In this document: positions 53,194 to 62,855 of the stretch, piece after piece | Layout: the number at the start of each line of letters is the position of its first letter | How positions within the stretch are numbered: position 1 is the first letter of the stretch | The notes under the pieces: generated by a model | Database searches by the model: none | Seen by the model: only the letters and a program-made list of their open reading frames with translations | Told to the model about the DNA's origin: nothing | Assembly: GCA_963377175.1 (NCBI GenBank) | Contig: CAUJNA010003315.1 | Coordinates: forward strand, 607,636-671,635 | Length of the DNA: 64,000 nt | DNA from: Effrenium voratum | Taxonomy: Eukaryota > Sar > Dinophyceae > Suessiales > Symbiodiniaceae | Direction of reading: 5' to 3' | Position numbers and translations under genes: made by a program

Positions 53194-54771
53194 ATGGCAC
53201 CAAAGATGTCAAAAGCGATGCCCAAGTCAGCGGTTGCGCCTTCATCATCCTCAGCGGGTGGTTACGTTGAAGAACCACCGACCATCAACCAAGAGTTGTC
53301 GGAGGTAGAGGTTGCTTCGAACTCATCGGACGGTGAGTCTAGCGACACGGAGGAGAATGAGGGGTCAGACAATGACCAGACAAGTGAGCATTCGGGAGAT
53401 GGACACCATGACCCGTCTGGTGGCGCTGGTGGTTCTGCCGATGGTTCTTCGGGTGCTATGACTATGCCAACCGCGACGGTGGAAGAGACCGAGGACATGG
53501 TCTTCACTGACCCCGAGTTCGTGGAGCTCGTCGCCAAGGCAGAGACAGAGGAGCAAATCATGCAACTCATCCAGATGGCAAAGGTCAGGGCAATGTTCTA
53601 CTACAAGATTGCGGTGGAGCGAAAGAAGGTTCTCGACAAGATGGCGGCAAAGCGTCGTAAGCAGGAGAGGGAGGAGAAAAAGAGGCGCGAGAAGGAGGAG
53701 GCAAAGAAGGACCAACCTACCACATTGACAATCACTGTCATGTTTTGCGAGGTGCCTTACTCCATCGTCATCCCTTGCAATGCGACCCTGAAGGTGATTA
53801 GGGACGTCCTTTCCATTACCTACCCTGACAAGTTCGGAGTGAAGCGCCATGTGAAGAACTTGCGGTTCTTGTTCAAGAACGAGGAGATGGGCGATCATGC
53901 GCGAAGGACGGCAATGACAATGTCTGACAAGAAGACCGGATGGGCCATGGAGAATGGTTCGGTGGTCTATGCTTCGGTGCGAGGTCAGGGCGGAGGTAAG
54001 CGAGGACGCGCTGGAACGACAGGTACGGAGAAGTCCAAGAACAAGTTTCTGGAACTTCAGATGTCGTCAAATCACATCACCCACCTTGGAGTGCCAGACA
54101 TGAATTTCAACAAGACCTACATCAGTCAGGCGAGCAATTCGGTGACGGAACAGTCCCTGCTCAGTGCCTTCAATCAGACATCTGTGGATAAGCTCAAATC
54201 CATCTTGAACGTCATTTTCAACAGCAACAACGAGAGTACCCGCATTGACTTCATCGCCAAGACCCTTTGCGAGGAATACTTCAACAACATTGAGCAAATG
54301 GAGGCATTCACTTCGGTTCTCACTGATGCTGGTCGCTTGTTGATTTCCGCTTCCATCTACCGTGGGTTCATGGGGGACAACAACCGCATCTCTTGGGAGG
54401 GCATCCGCAAAGCGATTGAGAAGATTGTTGAGGAGAAGTGCATTGAGCAGGGTCGTTCCACGACAGGCACAAAGGGAAACCAAACCCCGAATTCAGGGAA
54501 ACCAAACCCTAATCATCGGGAAATCCACCAAAATAAGACTAGTTTAAAGGCAAACCCCAAATTCAGGGAAATCAAACCCCAAATTCAGGGAAATCAAACC
54601 CCAAATTCAGGGAAACCAAACCCCAAATTCAGGGAAATCAAAACCCAAATTCAGGAAAATCAAACCCCAAATTCAGGGAAACCAAACCCCAAGTTCAGAG
54701 AAATCATCAAAACAATCGGTCAGGGAAATACAACCCTTTCAGGTGGCGACACGGCAGAGGATGGCATGTGA
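53194..54771 (+). CDS. Ubiquitin-like-domain protein with 22-residue C-terminal repeats
   Basis: I chose ATG 53,194 (MAPKMSKAMPKSAV) over 53,131 because the upstream codons overlap an AG acceptor-like site. Layout: Ser/Asp/Glu-rich disordered residues 1-100; helix about 105-135; a highly charged coiled coil about 140-172 (KKVLDKMAAKRRKQEREEKK); a beta-grasp-like region about 176-270 (TLTITVMFCEVPYSIVIPC, LRFLFKNEEMGD, NGSVVYASVRGQGGG) with the layout of a ubiquitin-like fold (LTITV strand, ATLKVIRDVL helix); an alpha-helical region 290-450; and C-terminal repeats (NPKFREIKPQIQG, NQTPNSGKP). No introns are needed over 1.6 kb. GC-rich codons match the host, not the AT-rich block to the right. 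Function unknown; internal Gly-Gly-Gly resembles a ubiquitin tail but is followed by basic residues. Confidence 0.65.
   Translation: MAPKMSKAMPKSAVAPSSSSAGGYVEEPPTINQELSEVEVASNSSDGESSDTEENEGSDNDQTSEHSGDGHHDPSGGAGGSADGSSGAMTMPTATVEETEDMVFTDPEFVELVAKAETEEQIMQLIQMAKVRAMFYYKIAVERKKVLDKMAAKRRKQEREEKKRREKEEAKKDQPTTLTITVMFCEVPYSIVIPCNATLKVIRDVLSITYPDKFGVKRHVKNLRFLFKNEEMGDHARRTAMTMSDKKTGWAMENGSVVYASVRGQGGGKRGRAGTTGTEKSKNKFLELQMSSNHITHLGVPDMNFNKTYISQASNSVTEQSLLSAFNQTSVDKLKSILNVIFNSNNESTRIDFIAKTLCEEYFNNIEQMEAFTSVLTDAGRLLISASIYRGFMGDNNRISWEGIRKAIEKIVEEKCIEQGRSTTGTKGNQTPNSGKPNPNHREIHQNKTSLKANPKFREIKPQIQGNQTPNSGKPNPKFREIKTQIQENQTPNSGKPNPKFREIIKTIGQGNTTLSGGDTAEDGM
54476..54710 (+). repeat. 22-nt tandem repeat coding a 22-aa repeat
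   Basis: Unit AAACCCCAAATTCAGGGAAA plus TC, about nine copies with point changes. Twenty-two is not a multiple of three, so each copy is read in the next frame; three copies (66 bases) give one 22-residue protein repeat. All three frames of the unit are free of stops. Confidence 0.85.
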
Positions 54772-55199
54772 TGACCACCTCCATTTCATCAAGGCATCCC
54801 CTACAATCATGAGTGGAGTTAGACCTTGCATAACTCAACATGTGGCATGTTTGCTTTGACATGACGTGCTGTTTCAACTATGTTCTTCAAAATAGGTTGA
54901 ACACAATGTTGCAACTGTGCTGTCTTTTTTGTCAAATTGTCAAAGCAGTTTCATTACATCGCCAGACACTTTGTCCGTGGAGCGGTCAAAAGAAGTGTTG
55001 CTGATTGTGTTTCCATGTGCGCCATTGTCTTGAAGAAAAAAACATTCATCAACAGTTGATACAATACTCTTCGTGCAATTTGCATTGCTGAGGTTGAGAA
55101 GTCAAGCAGCACTACCATTACGAGACTGAACTCTACGAGGTTTGTTGGCGGGTGATGGGTCGGGTTAGGTGTTGTCCTGTACCCCTTTTGGGTTGAACC
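54772..55199. other. Junction stretch between host-like DNA and AT-rich element
   Basis: No gene. Composition becomes AT-richer. I found no obvious terminal inverted repeat, but the other end of the element is outside the window, so a TIR cannot be tested here. Confidence 0.4.
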
Positions 55200-55811
55200 C
55201 TACAACAAACTAACAAACACATCACTTATCAACTCAGTAGGAATTTTATATAAGTCATCTTGTTTGTGTTTAATGTATCCCTCTCCCCGACTGTCCCTTT
55301 TGCCTGAAGGTAACCGTTGTGCTGTTTCAACATGTTTCCCATTCCTAATTTTCCCACAATCCCTATTACATAATGGTCTGGGTTTCCATGTTTCAATGTT
55401 TGACCACAACCTCGTTCGCTTCCTGTAGTTCATGCCATATTTACAATAATCCACATCATAGTATTTCAACCCACTCATGAATGGTTGTTCCTTCAAAAGT
55501 CCAGTTTGAGGATTTTCCACAACCCACCATGTAGGTTTGAAGTAGTCAATGATTTCAAGGGTTTTCAAAACGATGCTGTTAGCATACTCAATCTTTCGGA
55601 CGTCCGTCGTCTTCGCTCGGCTGTATTCGGTGCATGGAGGAGATGCCCACACAACATCAAACTCGCCCACATCAAACTCACGATAATCCCAACTCAAAAT
55701 ATCAGTATTGATATTTGCATTTTTCAAATCAAGGGAAATGACACTAAAACCCAAATCCCGAGCAACCCGACCAACCGAGCCTGTCCCACTAAACATCTCT
55801 AATAATTTCAT
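55200..55811 (-). CDS. DNA (cytosine-5) methyltransferase, small viral type
   Basis: 203 residues. SAM-binding motif I is LLEMFSGTGSVG (residues 3-14); motif IV has the catalytic Cys in WASPPCTEYS (PPC 58-60); motif VI is WVVENPQTGLL (Glu 99); motif VIII is YRKRTRLW (129-136). There is no long target-recognition domain, as in short phage and algal-virus enzymes, so specificity cannot be guessed. It probably methylates the element's DNA for protection or hiding. It is last in the visible gene row, about 20 bases after the extended end of the GIY-YIG gene, so the two may work or be transcribed together. All key residues are intact. Confidence 0.8.
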   Translation of the reverse strand: MKLLEMFSGTGSVGRVARDLGFSVISLDLKNANINTDILSWDYREFDVGEFDVVWASPPCTEYSRAKTTDVRKIEYANSIVLKTLEIIDYFKPTWWVVENPQTGLLKEQPFMSGLKYYDVDYCKYGMNYRKRTRLWSNIETWKPRPLCNRDCGKIRNGKHVETAQRLPSGKRDSRGEGYIKHKQDDLYKIPTELISDVFVSLL

Positions 55812-55831
55812 TCTTATTAGACATATTTAGA

Positions 55832-56361
55832 TTAAAAATTATTGCTGTAAAATTCAATATGTTTTATTGTTCTTTCATGCTCTGCCTTACCATCTCTTCT
55901 GATGATTGACCCACAACAACAAGTATATCTTTGCTTTCGTTGTTGTAGTCTAGCATCTCTGTTTAAAGTGTGTCACTTTCTGTCATATTCAAGGATTTTT
56001 CTCTGTTGTCTTCTTTATATTCACTAAGCGTTCTACCTGCAATGTGTTTGTTCAAGTCAGGTTTGTATTCCCGCATAATTTCACCTTCTCTTTTAGATAG
56101 TTCTTCCCGACTATTACAACTACAATTTTCCATAAGTTCTATATAATAATTATCTACACCTAACTCATTCATGGAGCGATACACCTTATATGAATTTGCT
56201 CTCGGGTTTCTTGTTGCCTTTCTATGTTGTGCCATTCTTTCGCTTAGTTTCTGTGTTGTGCTTCCAATGTAGCTACTGTTATTTGTTGAATTTCTAACTA
56301 TGTAAATTTTCCCTTTTGAGTAGTCCTTATGGTTTCTTCTGTCTTTGATGCTGGTTTCCAT
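55832..56361 (-). CDS. GIY-YIG endonuclease 1, frame broken before its zinc-finger tail
   Basis: The intact frame (55,963-56,361, 132 residues) has the GIY-YIG nuclease core: KIYIVRNSTNNSSYIGSTT (both Tyr motifs), ERMAQHRKA (Arg, His) and REGEIMREY (metal-binding Glu). It then stops after NMTESDTL. Another frame of the same strand continues to a stop at 55,832 and reads LNRDARLQQRKQRY, then YTCCCGSIIRRDGKAEHER and TIKHIEFY, a C-x-C...H...H finger typical of the tail of such enzymes. One missing base near 55,963-55,985 explains the break. It cuts one or both DNA strands; in viruses it may be a homing enzyme or act in genome processing. Related to the enzyme at 63,385. Confidence 0.8.
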
Positions 56362-56410
56362 CGTGTTATATGTTGTTTTATGATGTTTTATGTTTAAATA
56401 TATGTCAGGG

Positions 56411-59400
56411 TTATTTTATAGAATATTGCCCATATGGTAATGAAGTGAAAGCATCAATATAAAACCTTTTATTTTCATAATTACTGAGAGATTGCTTGAC
56501 TTGAGACATTGAATATATTTGATGCGACTTACTCCTGATGAAGTTATATGTGATTTCGTGCTTGTTGTTTTGAAATAATGCTTCGTGATAGTTCTGATAC
56601 GACAGTTCTTTTTTCACTTTGTGTTTCACTACACCTTTTGATTTCTTATGTTCATCAACCTCACCATGAATTGTGAAGGCGTAAGATTTAGGTTTCAATC
56701 CGATGAATTTAGTAATGATTTTTCCATTCACTTCGTCCTTAAACATTCCTAAGACCTTTTTATTAGTTTTGTCATGACATGGATGCTCAACAGGATAGTC
56801 GCTAAAATCCATGTGTTGCTTTATATCATTGAAATCCTTATAGACATCATCAGTCATTGTTTGAATTACATAACTGTCAGTATCAGTATATATCAATTTG
56901 ATGTTTTCATTATACTTCTTTTTCAATACATCATAGTAAAACTGATACATATGTAATTTGCTTAAATCTAAAATGCTCATTCCCAGGAAAATCGGTTTAT
57001 CCAGTTTCAGTTTCGCTTTAGTTTTTTCAACTCCCACCAGATTTTCATTTATAATAAATCGGTTTTTGAATGTTGGATTATTAACGCATTTTTCATATCT
57101 TACCTCATTATCAACCAGTTCAAAGTCCATATGGTTTCGCTTGTCTTCCATAGTTTTTCCGTACACCGCGTTATTCATTAATTTGAATAAATCTTTCTCA
57201 AAATCGCTTTTGGCTTCTTTCCTTTTACCAGTGTTGAAGTCAATCCACGGTTTCAACCATGCCCTCTGTTGAAATTTTATTATCCTATGGACTTTACCCA
57301 TTTTCATTCCCATTTTCAAATAATACTGTAAAGTCTTGATATGAACCACATATTTTTCTTTATCCTTTAGATTTAATATTAACTTACTTGTTTTCTCGTC
57401 CTTGGGACTTTTACCATCATAATATATTTTGTAGACTTGCTTTTGATAGTCGGAAAGCATATTCACATTTACATTCATTATTTCAGGCGCTAGTGGGTAG
57501 TCGGAGTGGAAGTCGTGCAATGTTTCGGGATATTCCAAATCAACTTCCATAATATAACCAAACTCATCGTTTCCATTCCATTTTTCAACACTGGGCGTCT
57601 TCTTTGCCCACTTGATATTTTTTAGCGGTAACTTCTGGGACATTGCTAAGCCATACAAGTTATTAGCATCCAAGTAACTAATATAATTTGATGGCTTGTT
57701 CTCATCATATGCTTCCCCCATATACTTATTATTTGCCACTTCTAATTTATGACTGACTTGACACATTCCTCCTCTCATTCCCTTTTCAACCATCTCAAAC
57801 ATTTCTTGGTCATGCAATTGTTCTATTTCAACACCAGTTTTTAGAAGCATCGCGTCCCATGCGAAATTTGGCAACGTATAATAATGAGCGGGGTCTAAAC
57901 CGTAGTATTCCATACACAATTCTCTAAAGTTTTCAAATACATCGGTCAGTAGTAAAACATCAGTTCTTAAATACAAGTCGTGATACTGCCCGAGTGTTCT
58001 AATCCCGAAGTGCTTCCATACTTTCAGTGCCCTTTCATAATCTTTATCACTTACATGTTCTTCACTCAATTTACTGTAAAACGCTTCTTTCGGTGGTAAA
58101 GCCCTTTCCTTAAATCTTTCAAAATCATCAAAGTAGTCATAGGGATAAATACCCTTATCAGTCAATAAATCCAAATCTTCATCGGTTTTAACATACGGGT
58201 TTCTAACGCTGTATCTGAAATTGTTCTTCCAATTCTCACGCTTTTTATCATCCTCATATTTACTCAACTTCACCAACTTATCCAACGAAGACGATAAGAA
58301 ACTGAAACTGTCCTTGAAACAAAGATTTTTAAAACCAAAGGTTATAAACTTTTCGCTGTTCTGAGCGATACATTCTATTTTAGAATTCTTGTTCAGTTCG
58401 TGAGCCTTGTTGATGATTAAGTGGGCATCGTAGTTTTTAAGGTTATGAAGAAACACAGGGATTTTATAATATCTCATACTAAAACCAAGATTACAATCAT
58501 CGTGGGCGCATCCTCTGTAAGCTCCAGTAAAGTGACAATGGTCTCGAACCTTCTTGTCCTCAGGTTTAAAATCATTTCCACAGATAAAGCAAGTAGTAGC
58601 ATTTTCAAAATCTTCCTTGTCCTTTTCAGTCATGATTATCTCTTTTACTTCCTTCATCCTACTAATAATATCTTCTCTGACTTCATTGATTTTTTCAACA
58701 AACTTATCCATACAATCTTCACCTCTGTATAAGTAAGGCTCACTACTTCCGGTTATAGCATTGACTACATTAATCATAAAACCACACGGACGATGATTTT
58801 GATATGATGTAGTTTTAGCTTTTGCCGATTTGCTTTTAACATCAATAGGCACAGTTAAACATTCAAAGTCGGCATAGATTACGAATGGAGCTTTAAGTTT
58901 CTTGAAATGGTTTTTGAATGCTATTGTTTCACCTGCTTCTGGCATTTCTATTTTTTGACCCTCAACTGCTAGACATCCCTGTTCTTCGTGTTTCTTTAAA
59001 AGTTCTTCGGTCTTGAAACCATGTGAGCAGGTTCTACAGTGATACTTTTTCGCCTTCATCTTGTTAGTCTGACTACTCATTAACTTATCGTAATTTTTGA
59101 TATAAGCGTAATGCGATTTAACTTCATCAGTCAATTTAATTAAATCGATTTTGTGTTGTGCTTGTGGGTTGTTGCTTCTTTTGTATAATAAAATAGTTTT
59201 ACTATTCGTATCGGGGTTTATGTAATAAACATTGACCGATATGTGTTTGTTCTGTTCTTCAAATAGTTCAATCTCATCATTACCTACTGGAAAGTCTATT
59301 CCGTCCCATTTAATAAATTTGTCATCTACATATTTCTTATAATGATACATGTCGCAGGGATGGTCTTTTTTGTATAACTCATAAAATCCGCATTGAACGG

Positions 59401-60156
59401 AATATTTAAAACATAAGTCATCCTCATTTTTAATATTAATACAAGCCTTTTTGTTTGCCACCCAGTCGGGCAATGGAATAAAGGATGAACCACGGGTAGG
59501 ATTGTACCTATCATAACTGATGACTAACTTTTCAACTTGACCAAGAACCAATCCCGACTGAATGTATTCGGTTATTTCAATTTGTGTCTCAATGTCGTGC
59601 CCAATGTTGTTTAAGACGGTGTTCAACTCGTCGGGATTATGAATATTGTATCTTCTGCTTCTTAACCGCCTTTGAATAAGTTCGTTGTCGGGATTTTTGA
59701 ATGATAAATCGGTTTCCACGATTATTTTCATGTTCGGGTTTCTGTTCAGGAATTCGGCCAGTCGTTGCTTCTGGTATTTTAAGTAGGATAAACCTTTCAT
59801 CCCCTTTAATCTTATATCACTTACCGAGTAGGTGTTGGCGTATCCCTTGAACGCTTGTTGCTCGTCTGTGATTTTGGACTTGAAACGCTTGACATAATCC
59901 TGTAAGGGTCTGCCTCTCGTTAGTTTTAGATAATTAGCACCTTTCATTAAAAGGCCATGCTTTCTATATCCGTCACTCCTCGCCACTTCCTTGAGTTTCG
60001 TGTTCAATACGTTTGAAACTGGTTTGTTCTTATCATATCTGTAGGTCTTATCACCTATTTTGAGTTTTTGTGTTTGCCTCCCTTCTTTTTGTATTAGTTC
60101 GCCTTGTTGGCTGTTTAAAATGAAATCTATGATTTTTTTTCTGACATGGTAACCAT
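56411..60156 (-). CDS. polB: Protein-primed family B DNA polymerase (Polinton type)
   Basis: The open frame without ATG runs 60,007-56,411 (1,198 codons counted from a TTG). I extend it to ATG 60,156: MVTMSEKK reads into an A8 run, and one more A would continue it in frame as IIDFILNSQQGEL. Motifs (numbered from the TTG): C2HC finger 323-345 (YHCRTCSHGFKTEELLKKH); exonuclease I DFE about 381; HNH-like zinc insertion 473-506 (CFICGNDF, VRDHCHFTGAYRG, AHDDCNL); exonuclease II HNLKNYDAH about 521-529; exonuclease III YLRTD about 679-683; Pol A YLDANNLYG about 778-786; Pol B LMNNAVYGK about 943-951; Pol C YTDTDS about 1,040-1,045; KPKSYAF about 1,105. All catalytic Asp residues are present. It replicates the linear element from a protein primer. 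It sits between the C2HC finger gene and GIY-YIG 1. Confidence 0.92.
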
Positions 60157-60304
60157 AATACTATACTCTATATAATATAAGGTATTTTCTCTTTAAGTAG
60201 TTTTTCGGGCTGGGGTTAGCTGTTGGAGAAAATGGGTTTCGGGTTGAGAATGAACGCATTAATCTCATTAAGTGTTTTTAATAAGATGAATGATTATTAT
60301 TTTT
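60157..60304 (-). promoter_or_regulatory. Upstream region of polB with shared 16-mer and TATA-like tract
   Basis: Minus strand: AAAAACTACTTAAAGA (60,190-60,205), then GAAAATACC and a TTATATTATATAG tract, then the ATG at 60,156. The same 16-mer with a similar downstream order precedes the finger gene at 60,653. Probably a promoter, perhaps of early class (inference). Confidence 0.6.
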
Positions 60305-60628
60305 TCATAATGTGCATTGTCGCGAAGCTTGCGAACAAATTTTAGATTTCTTGTGTTTAGATAAATTTGATTTGCTTGATATCGTCCTTCCGCAGTCCTC
60401 GCAAGTGTAAGACTGTTTTAGGTTATTGTTGTAGTAATTCTGGTGGTAGTTCTTCTGGTCGTCCCTCCACCTCACGGGTTGCTCATTGCCATCGCTCGAA
60501 GTCTGGTTCTGTTCGCTTATCATCTGTAAGACTAAGTCGTTTTCTGCTTTCATCAGTTCAACCATCATATCAAATTCATCATTCGTTATTCTCTGTTTAC
60601 TATTACCGTTAATAAAAATTCCTGTCAT
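60305..60628 (-). CDS. Small C2HC zinc-finger protein
   Basis: 107 residues. The N-terminal part begins MTGIFINGNSKQRITNDEFD with a helix DMMVELMKAENDLVLQMI; a Gln/Asn/Tyr-rich linker follows; the C-terminal finger is YTCEDCGRTISSKSNLSKH...KKSKIC (C-x2-C-x12-H-x5-C). Short viral finger proteins of this type are likely DNA binding. The gene lies immediately upstream of polB on the same strand and shares its 16-base upstream motif, so both may be expressed early. The frame is intact. Confidence 0.65.
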   Translation of the reverse strand: MTGIFINGNSKQRITNDEFDMMVELMKAENDLVLQMISEQNQTSSDGNEQPVRWRDDQKNYHQNYYNNNLKQSYTCEDCGRTISSKSNLSKHKKSKICSQASRQCTL

Positions 60629-60688
60629 TTTACTATATATTAGGGCGTTTTGTCTTTAAGTAGTTTTTATTTTTTCTTCTTGCCTCGG
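60629..60688 (-). promoter_or_regulatory. Upstream region of finger gene with shared 16-mer
   Basis: AAAAACTACTTAAAGA (60,653-60,668, minus strand), then CAAAACGCCCTAATATATAG and the ATG at 60,628. The spacing of 25-40 bases to ATG is close to that at polB. Confidence 0.6.
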
Positions 60689-61522
60689 CTACTTTTTGTA
60701 TTTATGCTTTCTGGGTTCCCTCGTCCATTCACTACCTCTAGCTATTTCTTGGGGTGAGTTGCTCCTGCTTCTTGTTTCTAATTGTCTTCTGTTCATTTGA
60801 TTACCTCTTGCTCTTTCTTCTGGTGAGTGACGCTCGGACGAGCCTCGCGCGCTCAGCGAGCGACTTCTGCTTCTTGCTTCTACCTGACGTCTTGACCAGA
60901 ATGATGCCCTTGGTTGTTCTTCTTCCTGTTCCCTTGATTGTTCTGATGGTGTGGATGTCTTCTTGTCACGTTTGAATAGTTCAAATACGCTCTTGTCTTC
61001 TCCACCTAAAAATATGTTTCTTAACGATTTTATTTCTCGGCTTTCCTCTTTCTTATCTTTTTCGGTTGATGCTGATGACGATGATGATGTTAAATGAAGA
61101 CTTTGTAAATCTTCCTGCTTTTCATCTTTTGGTTCATCTTTTGGTTCATCTTTTGGTTCATCTTTTGGTCCTGAAATTGCATTACTATAAATTTCATCAG
61201 CAAAATCTTTTGCTATATATCGTGTTGTTTGTGCGTCTGCCTCGTTGTTTTCATATAACTGTGATGTTGGCGCTACTTCATCAAACATATCAGGGAACAA
61301 TTCGTGTTGAAGAACTTGTTTATCAGTTTGAACCCTAGCATTCAACCGTAGTCTCCTATCGTATTTTGAAAGGTCAAAATCTTCAAAATCTATATTGTTG
61401 ATTGACAAGTCAATTACCTGTCTTTCGGGGATGATTTCAATTTTTAATCTGTGCGTCATCGCTTCCTTTAGCATTTCTTCAAAAGTAGGGCGTCGGCGTA
61501 ATCCATAATATTTATTAGTCAT
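60689..61522 (-). CDS. Unknown viral protein with RPTFEEMLKEA motif, KDEP repeats and RS-rich tail
   Basis: 277 residues. N-terminus KYYGLRRRPTFEEMLKEA, then an ordered region IEIIPERQVIDLSINNIDFE; acidic region with four PKDE repeats (coded by a 12-base repeat, 61,126-61,172); Ser-rich stretch; then an Arg/Ser-rich tail with two related blocks, RRQVEARSRSRS and RRQLETRSRSNS. The N-terminal RP-x-x-E motif recurs in the gene at 62,465 (LRPSYDELLKETL), so it may be a shared targeting or binding signal. The tail suggests nucleic-acid contact or packaging. It starts 20 bases after the previous gene's stop. Family unknown. Confidence 0.55.
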   Translation of the reverse strand: MTNKYYGLRRRPTFEEMLKEAMTHRLKIEIIPERQVIDLSINNIDFEDFDLSKYDRRLRLNARVQTDKQVLQHELFPDMFDEVAPTSQLYENNEADAQTTRYIAKDFADEIYSNAISGPKDEPKDEPKDEPKDEKQEDLQSLHLTSSSSSASTEKDKKEESREIKSLRNIFLGGEDKSVFELFKRDKKTSTPSEQSREQEEEQPRASFWSRRQVEARSRSRSLSARGSSERHSPEERARGNQMNRRQLETRSRSNSPQEIARGSEWTREPRKHKYKK

Positions 61523-61542
61523 ATTAAATATTATATATTTTA
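61523..61542 (-). promoter_or_regulatory. AT-rich start-proximal element
   Basis: AAAATATATAATATTTAAT directly precedes the ATG at 61,522. Similar TATAAT-rich tracts stand before the ATGs at 62,465, 62,825 and 63,975, but without the 16-mer seen at polB, so these genes may form another promoter class. Confidence 0.45.
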
Positions 61543-62465
61543 TTAAACTTCCGCAGGTATTTCTTTAACTGAACCATCCATCACGGTTGGACTATCTTCT
61601 TTTTCCTTAGGTCGTGGGTGGAAAACTGAGTAATACACTTTATCATTGTAAAACCTTACTAATTTCAATCTGTGTTCCTTCTTGATAAAATCACCATCGC
61701 TATTAATTAAAGCATTATATAACTCAGTGAATTCTTCATGAACACTGTCTTTAATCTTTCTAAATCCTTTCAGTTTGTCCATGACTGTTTTCATCTCTTC
61801 TGGTCTGCTTGCAAGATAAGCGGGTGTTAGTTCAGACGCTCTTTTCTTAAACTCGTTGTAACCATAAGCGTCTTCTGCTTTTGATTCTACTTCAACAACT
61901 GGGTCGTCTTCTCGTTCATCTTCTTCTTCGCCTTCCTCTAATGGTTCTAATTCTGGCATTTCATCAGCGGACACCATTGAATGAACTTCTACACCGGCAG
62001 GATATGAACTCTTTGATACAGCACTTGCCATTTCTTCGTGTTGTTGTCTCCAAAGTCTCATTCTTTCAGCAAGTTCTTCTTTCTGTTTCTGTGCTTCCGT
62101 TAGTCCTTCTTGAATGAAAGACTGGTGTTGTTTCAGTGTGTCAGCAAGTTTCAGTTCGTCATTAAGTTTAGCTCTTACTCTGTCAGCGTCCGACATTGCT
62201 CCTTTCATAACTTCTCCTCTCCGGTCTAGTTCTTGTTTCTTTTGAATGTCTAAGGCTCCTTATTATCAAACTGACTACCGTATTGGTTTAATCTGTATCT
62301 TGTCGCTTTTCTGTCTATCACATTTTCAATTGATGGACGGTTCTCATCTCCTACTAATGTTTCTTTCAATAATTCATCATAAGAAGGTCTCAAATGTAAT
62401 TGTGATTTCAATGAACCTACTTTTACCGGTCCTACTGTATTCAATCTACTAATTGATTTAATCAT
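61543..62465 (-). CDS. Unknown coiled-coil viral protein, split by one missing base
   Basis: Two frames on the minus strand: 62,465-62,250 (71 residues, RPSYDELLKETLVGDENRPS ... LNQYGSQFDNKEP, stop) and 62,208-61,543 (221 residues). The second frame is open upstream of its first Met as GALDIQKKQELDRRGEV, so one added base near 62,258-62,264 would give one protein of about 307 residues. Its middle is a coiled coil (LADTLKQHQSFIQEGLTEAQ, KQKEELAERMRLWRQQHEEM), followed by an acidic region (ELEPLEEGEEEDEREDDP) and a helical C-terminal domain. No enzyme motif. Possibly a virion or scaffolding protein. Confidence is in the coding nature, not the role. Confidence 0.55.
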
Positions 62466-62492
62466 AGTATATTAATTATTTAGAAAAATAAA

Positions 62493-62825
62493 TTAATCAG
62501 AGATATTCTTAATCATTTCTTCTAAATGCTTCTTTCTTACAGTTAGTTGTTCCTTCGTTTGTATTCCGTCTGGTGACCGTGTGTTGTCTAATATGTTTCT
62601 TATTCTGTCTAATTCCTTTCTGTAACTTTCGGTTCTGTTGCTTTCAGCTAAATCATTTCTATACTTTATTAATGCTCCTTGTGATTGTCTCGCTTCCAGT
62701 GTTTCCTTCAACTGCTTAAAATAATTCATTCTTGAAGCAACTCCCCATAAATCTGAAACATTATAATGACGTTCTACTTGTGGCGCCCTTTTAAATTCTA
62801 CATTTCTATGACTTCTCATAAGCAT
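62493..62825 (-). CDS. Unknown small viral protein
   Basis: 110 residues: MLMRSHRNVEFKRAPQVERH, then a mostly helical, charged body (YFKQLKETLEARQ, ESYRKELDRIRNIL, RKKHLEEMIKNISD). No cysteines and no membrane segment. An AT-rich tract (TATTATATATTAATC) stands directly before the ATG. The frame is intact and the compact spacing (27 bases to the next gene) supports expression. No family recognised; possible coiled-coil assembly partner. Confidence 0.5.
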   Translation of the reverse strand: MLMRSHRNVEFKRAPQVERHYNVSDLWGVASRMNYFKQLKETLEARQSQGALIKYRNDLAESNRTESYRKELDRIRNILDNTRSPDGIQTKEQLTVRKKHLEEMIKNISD

Positions 62826-62855
62826 GATTAATATATAATATAATTAGATTATTAT

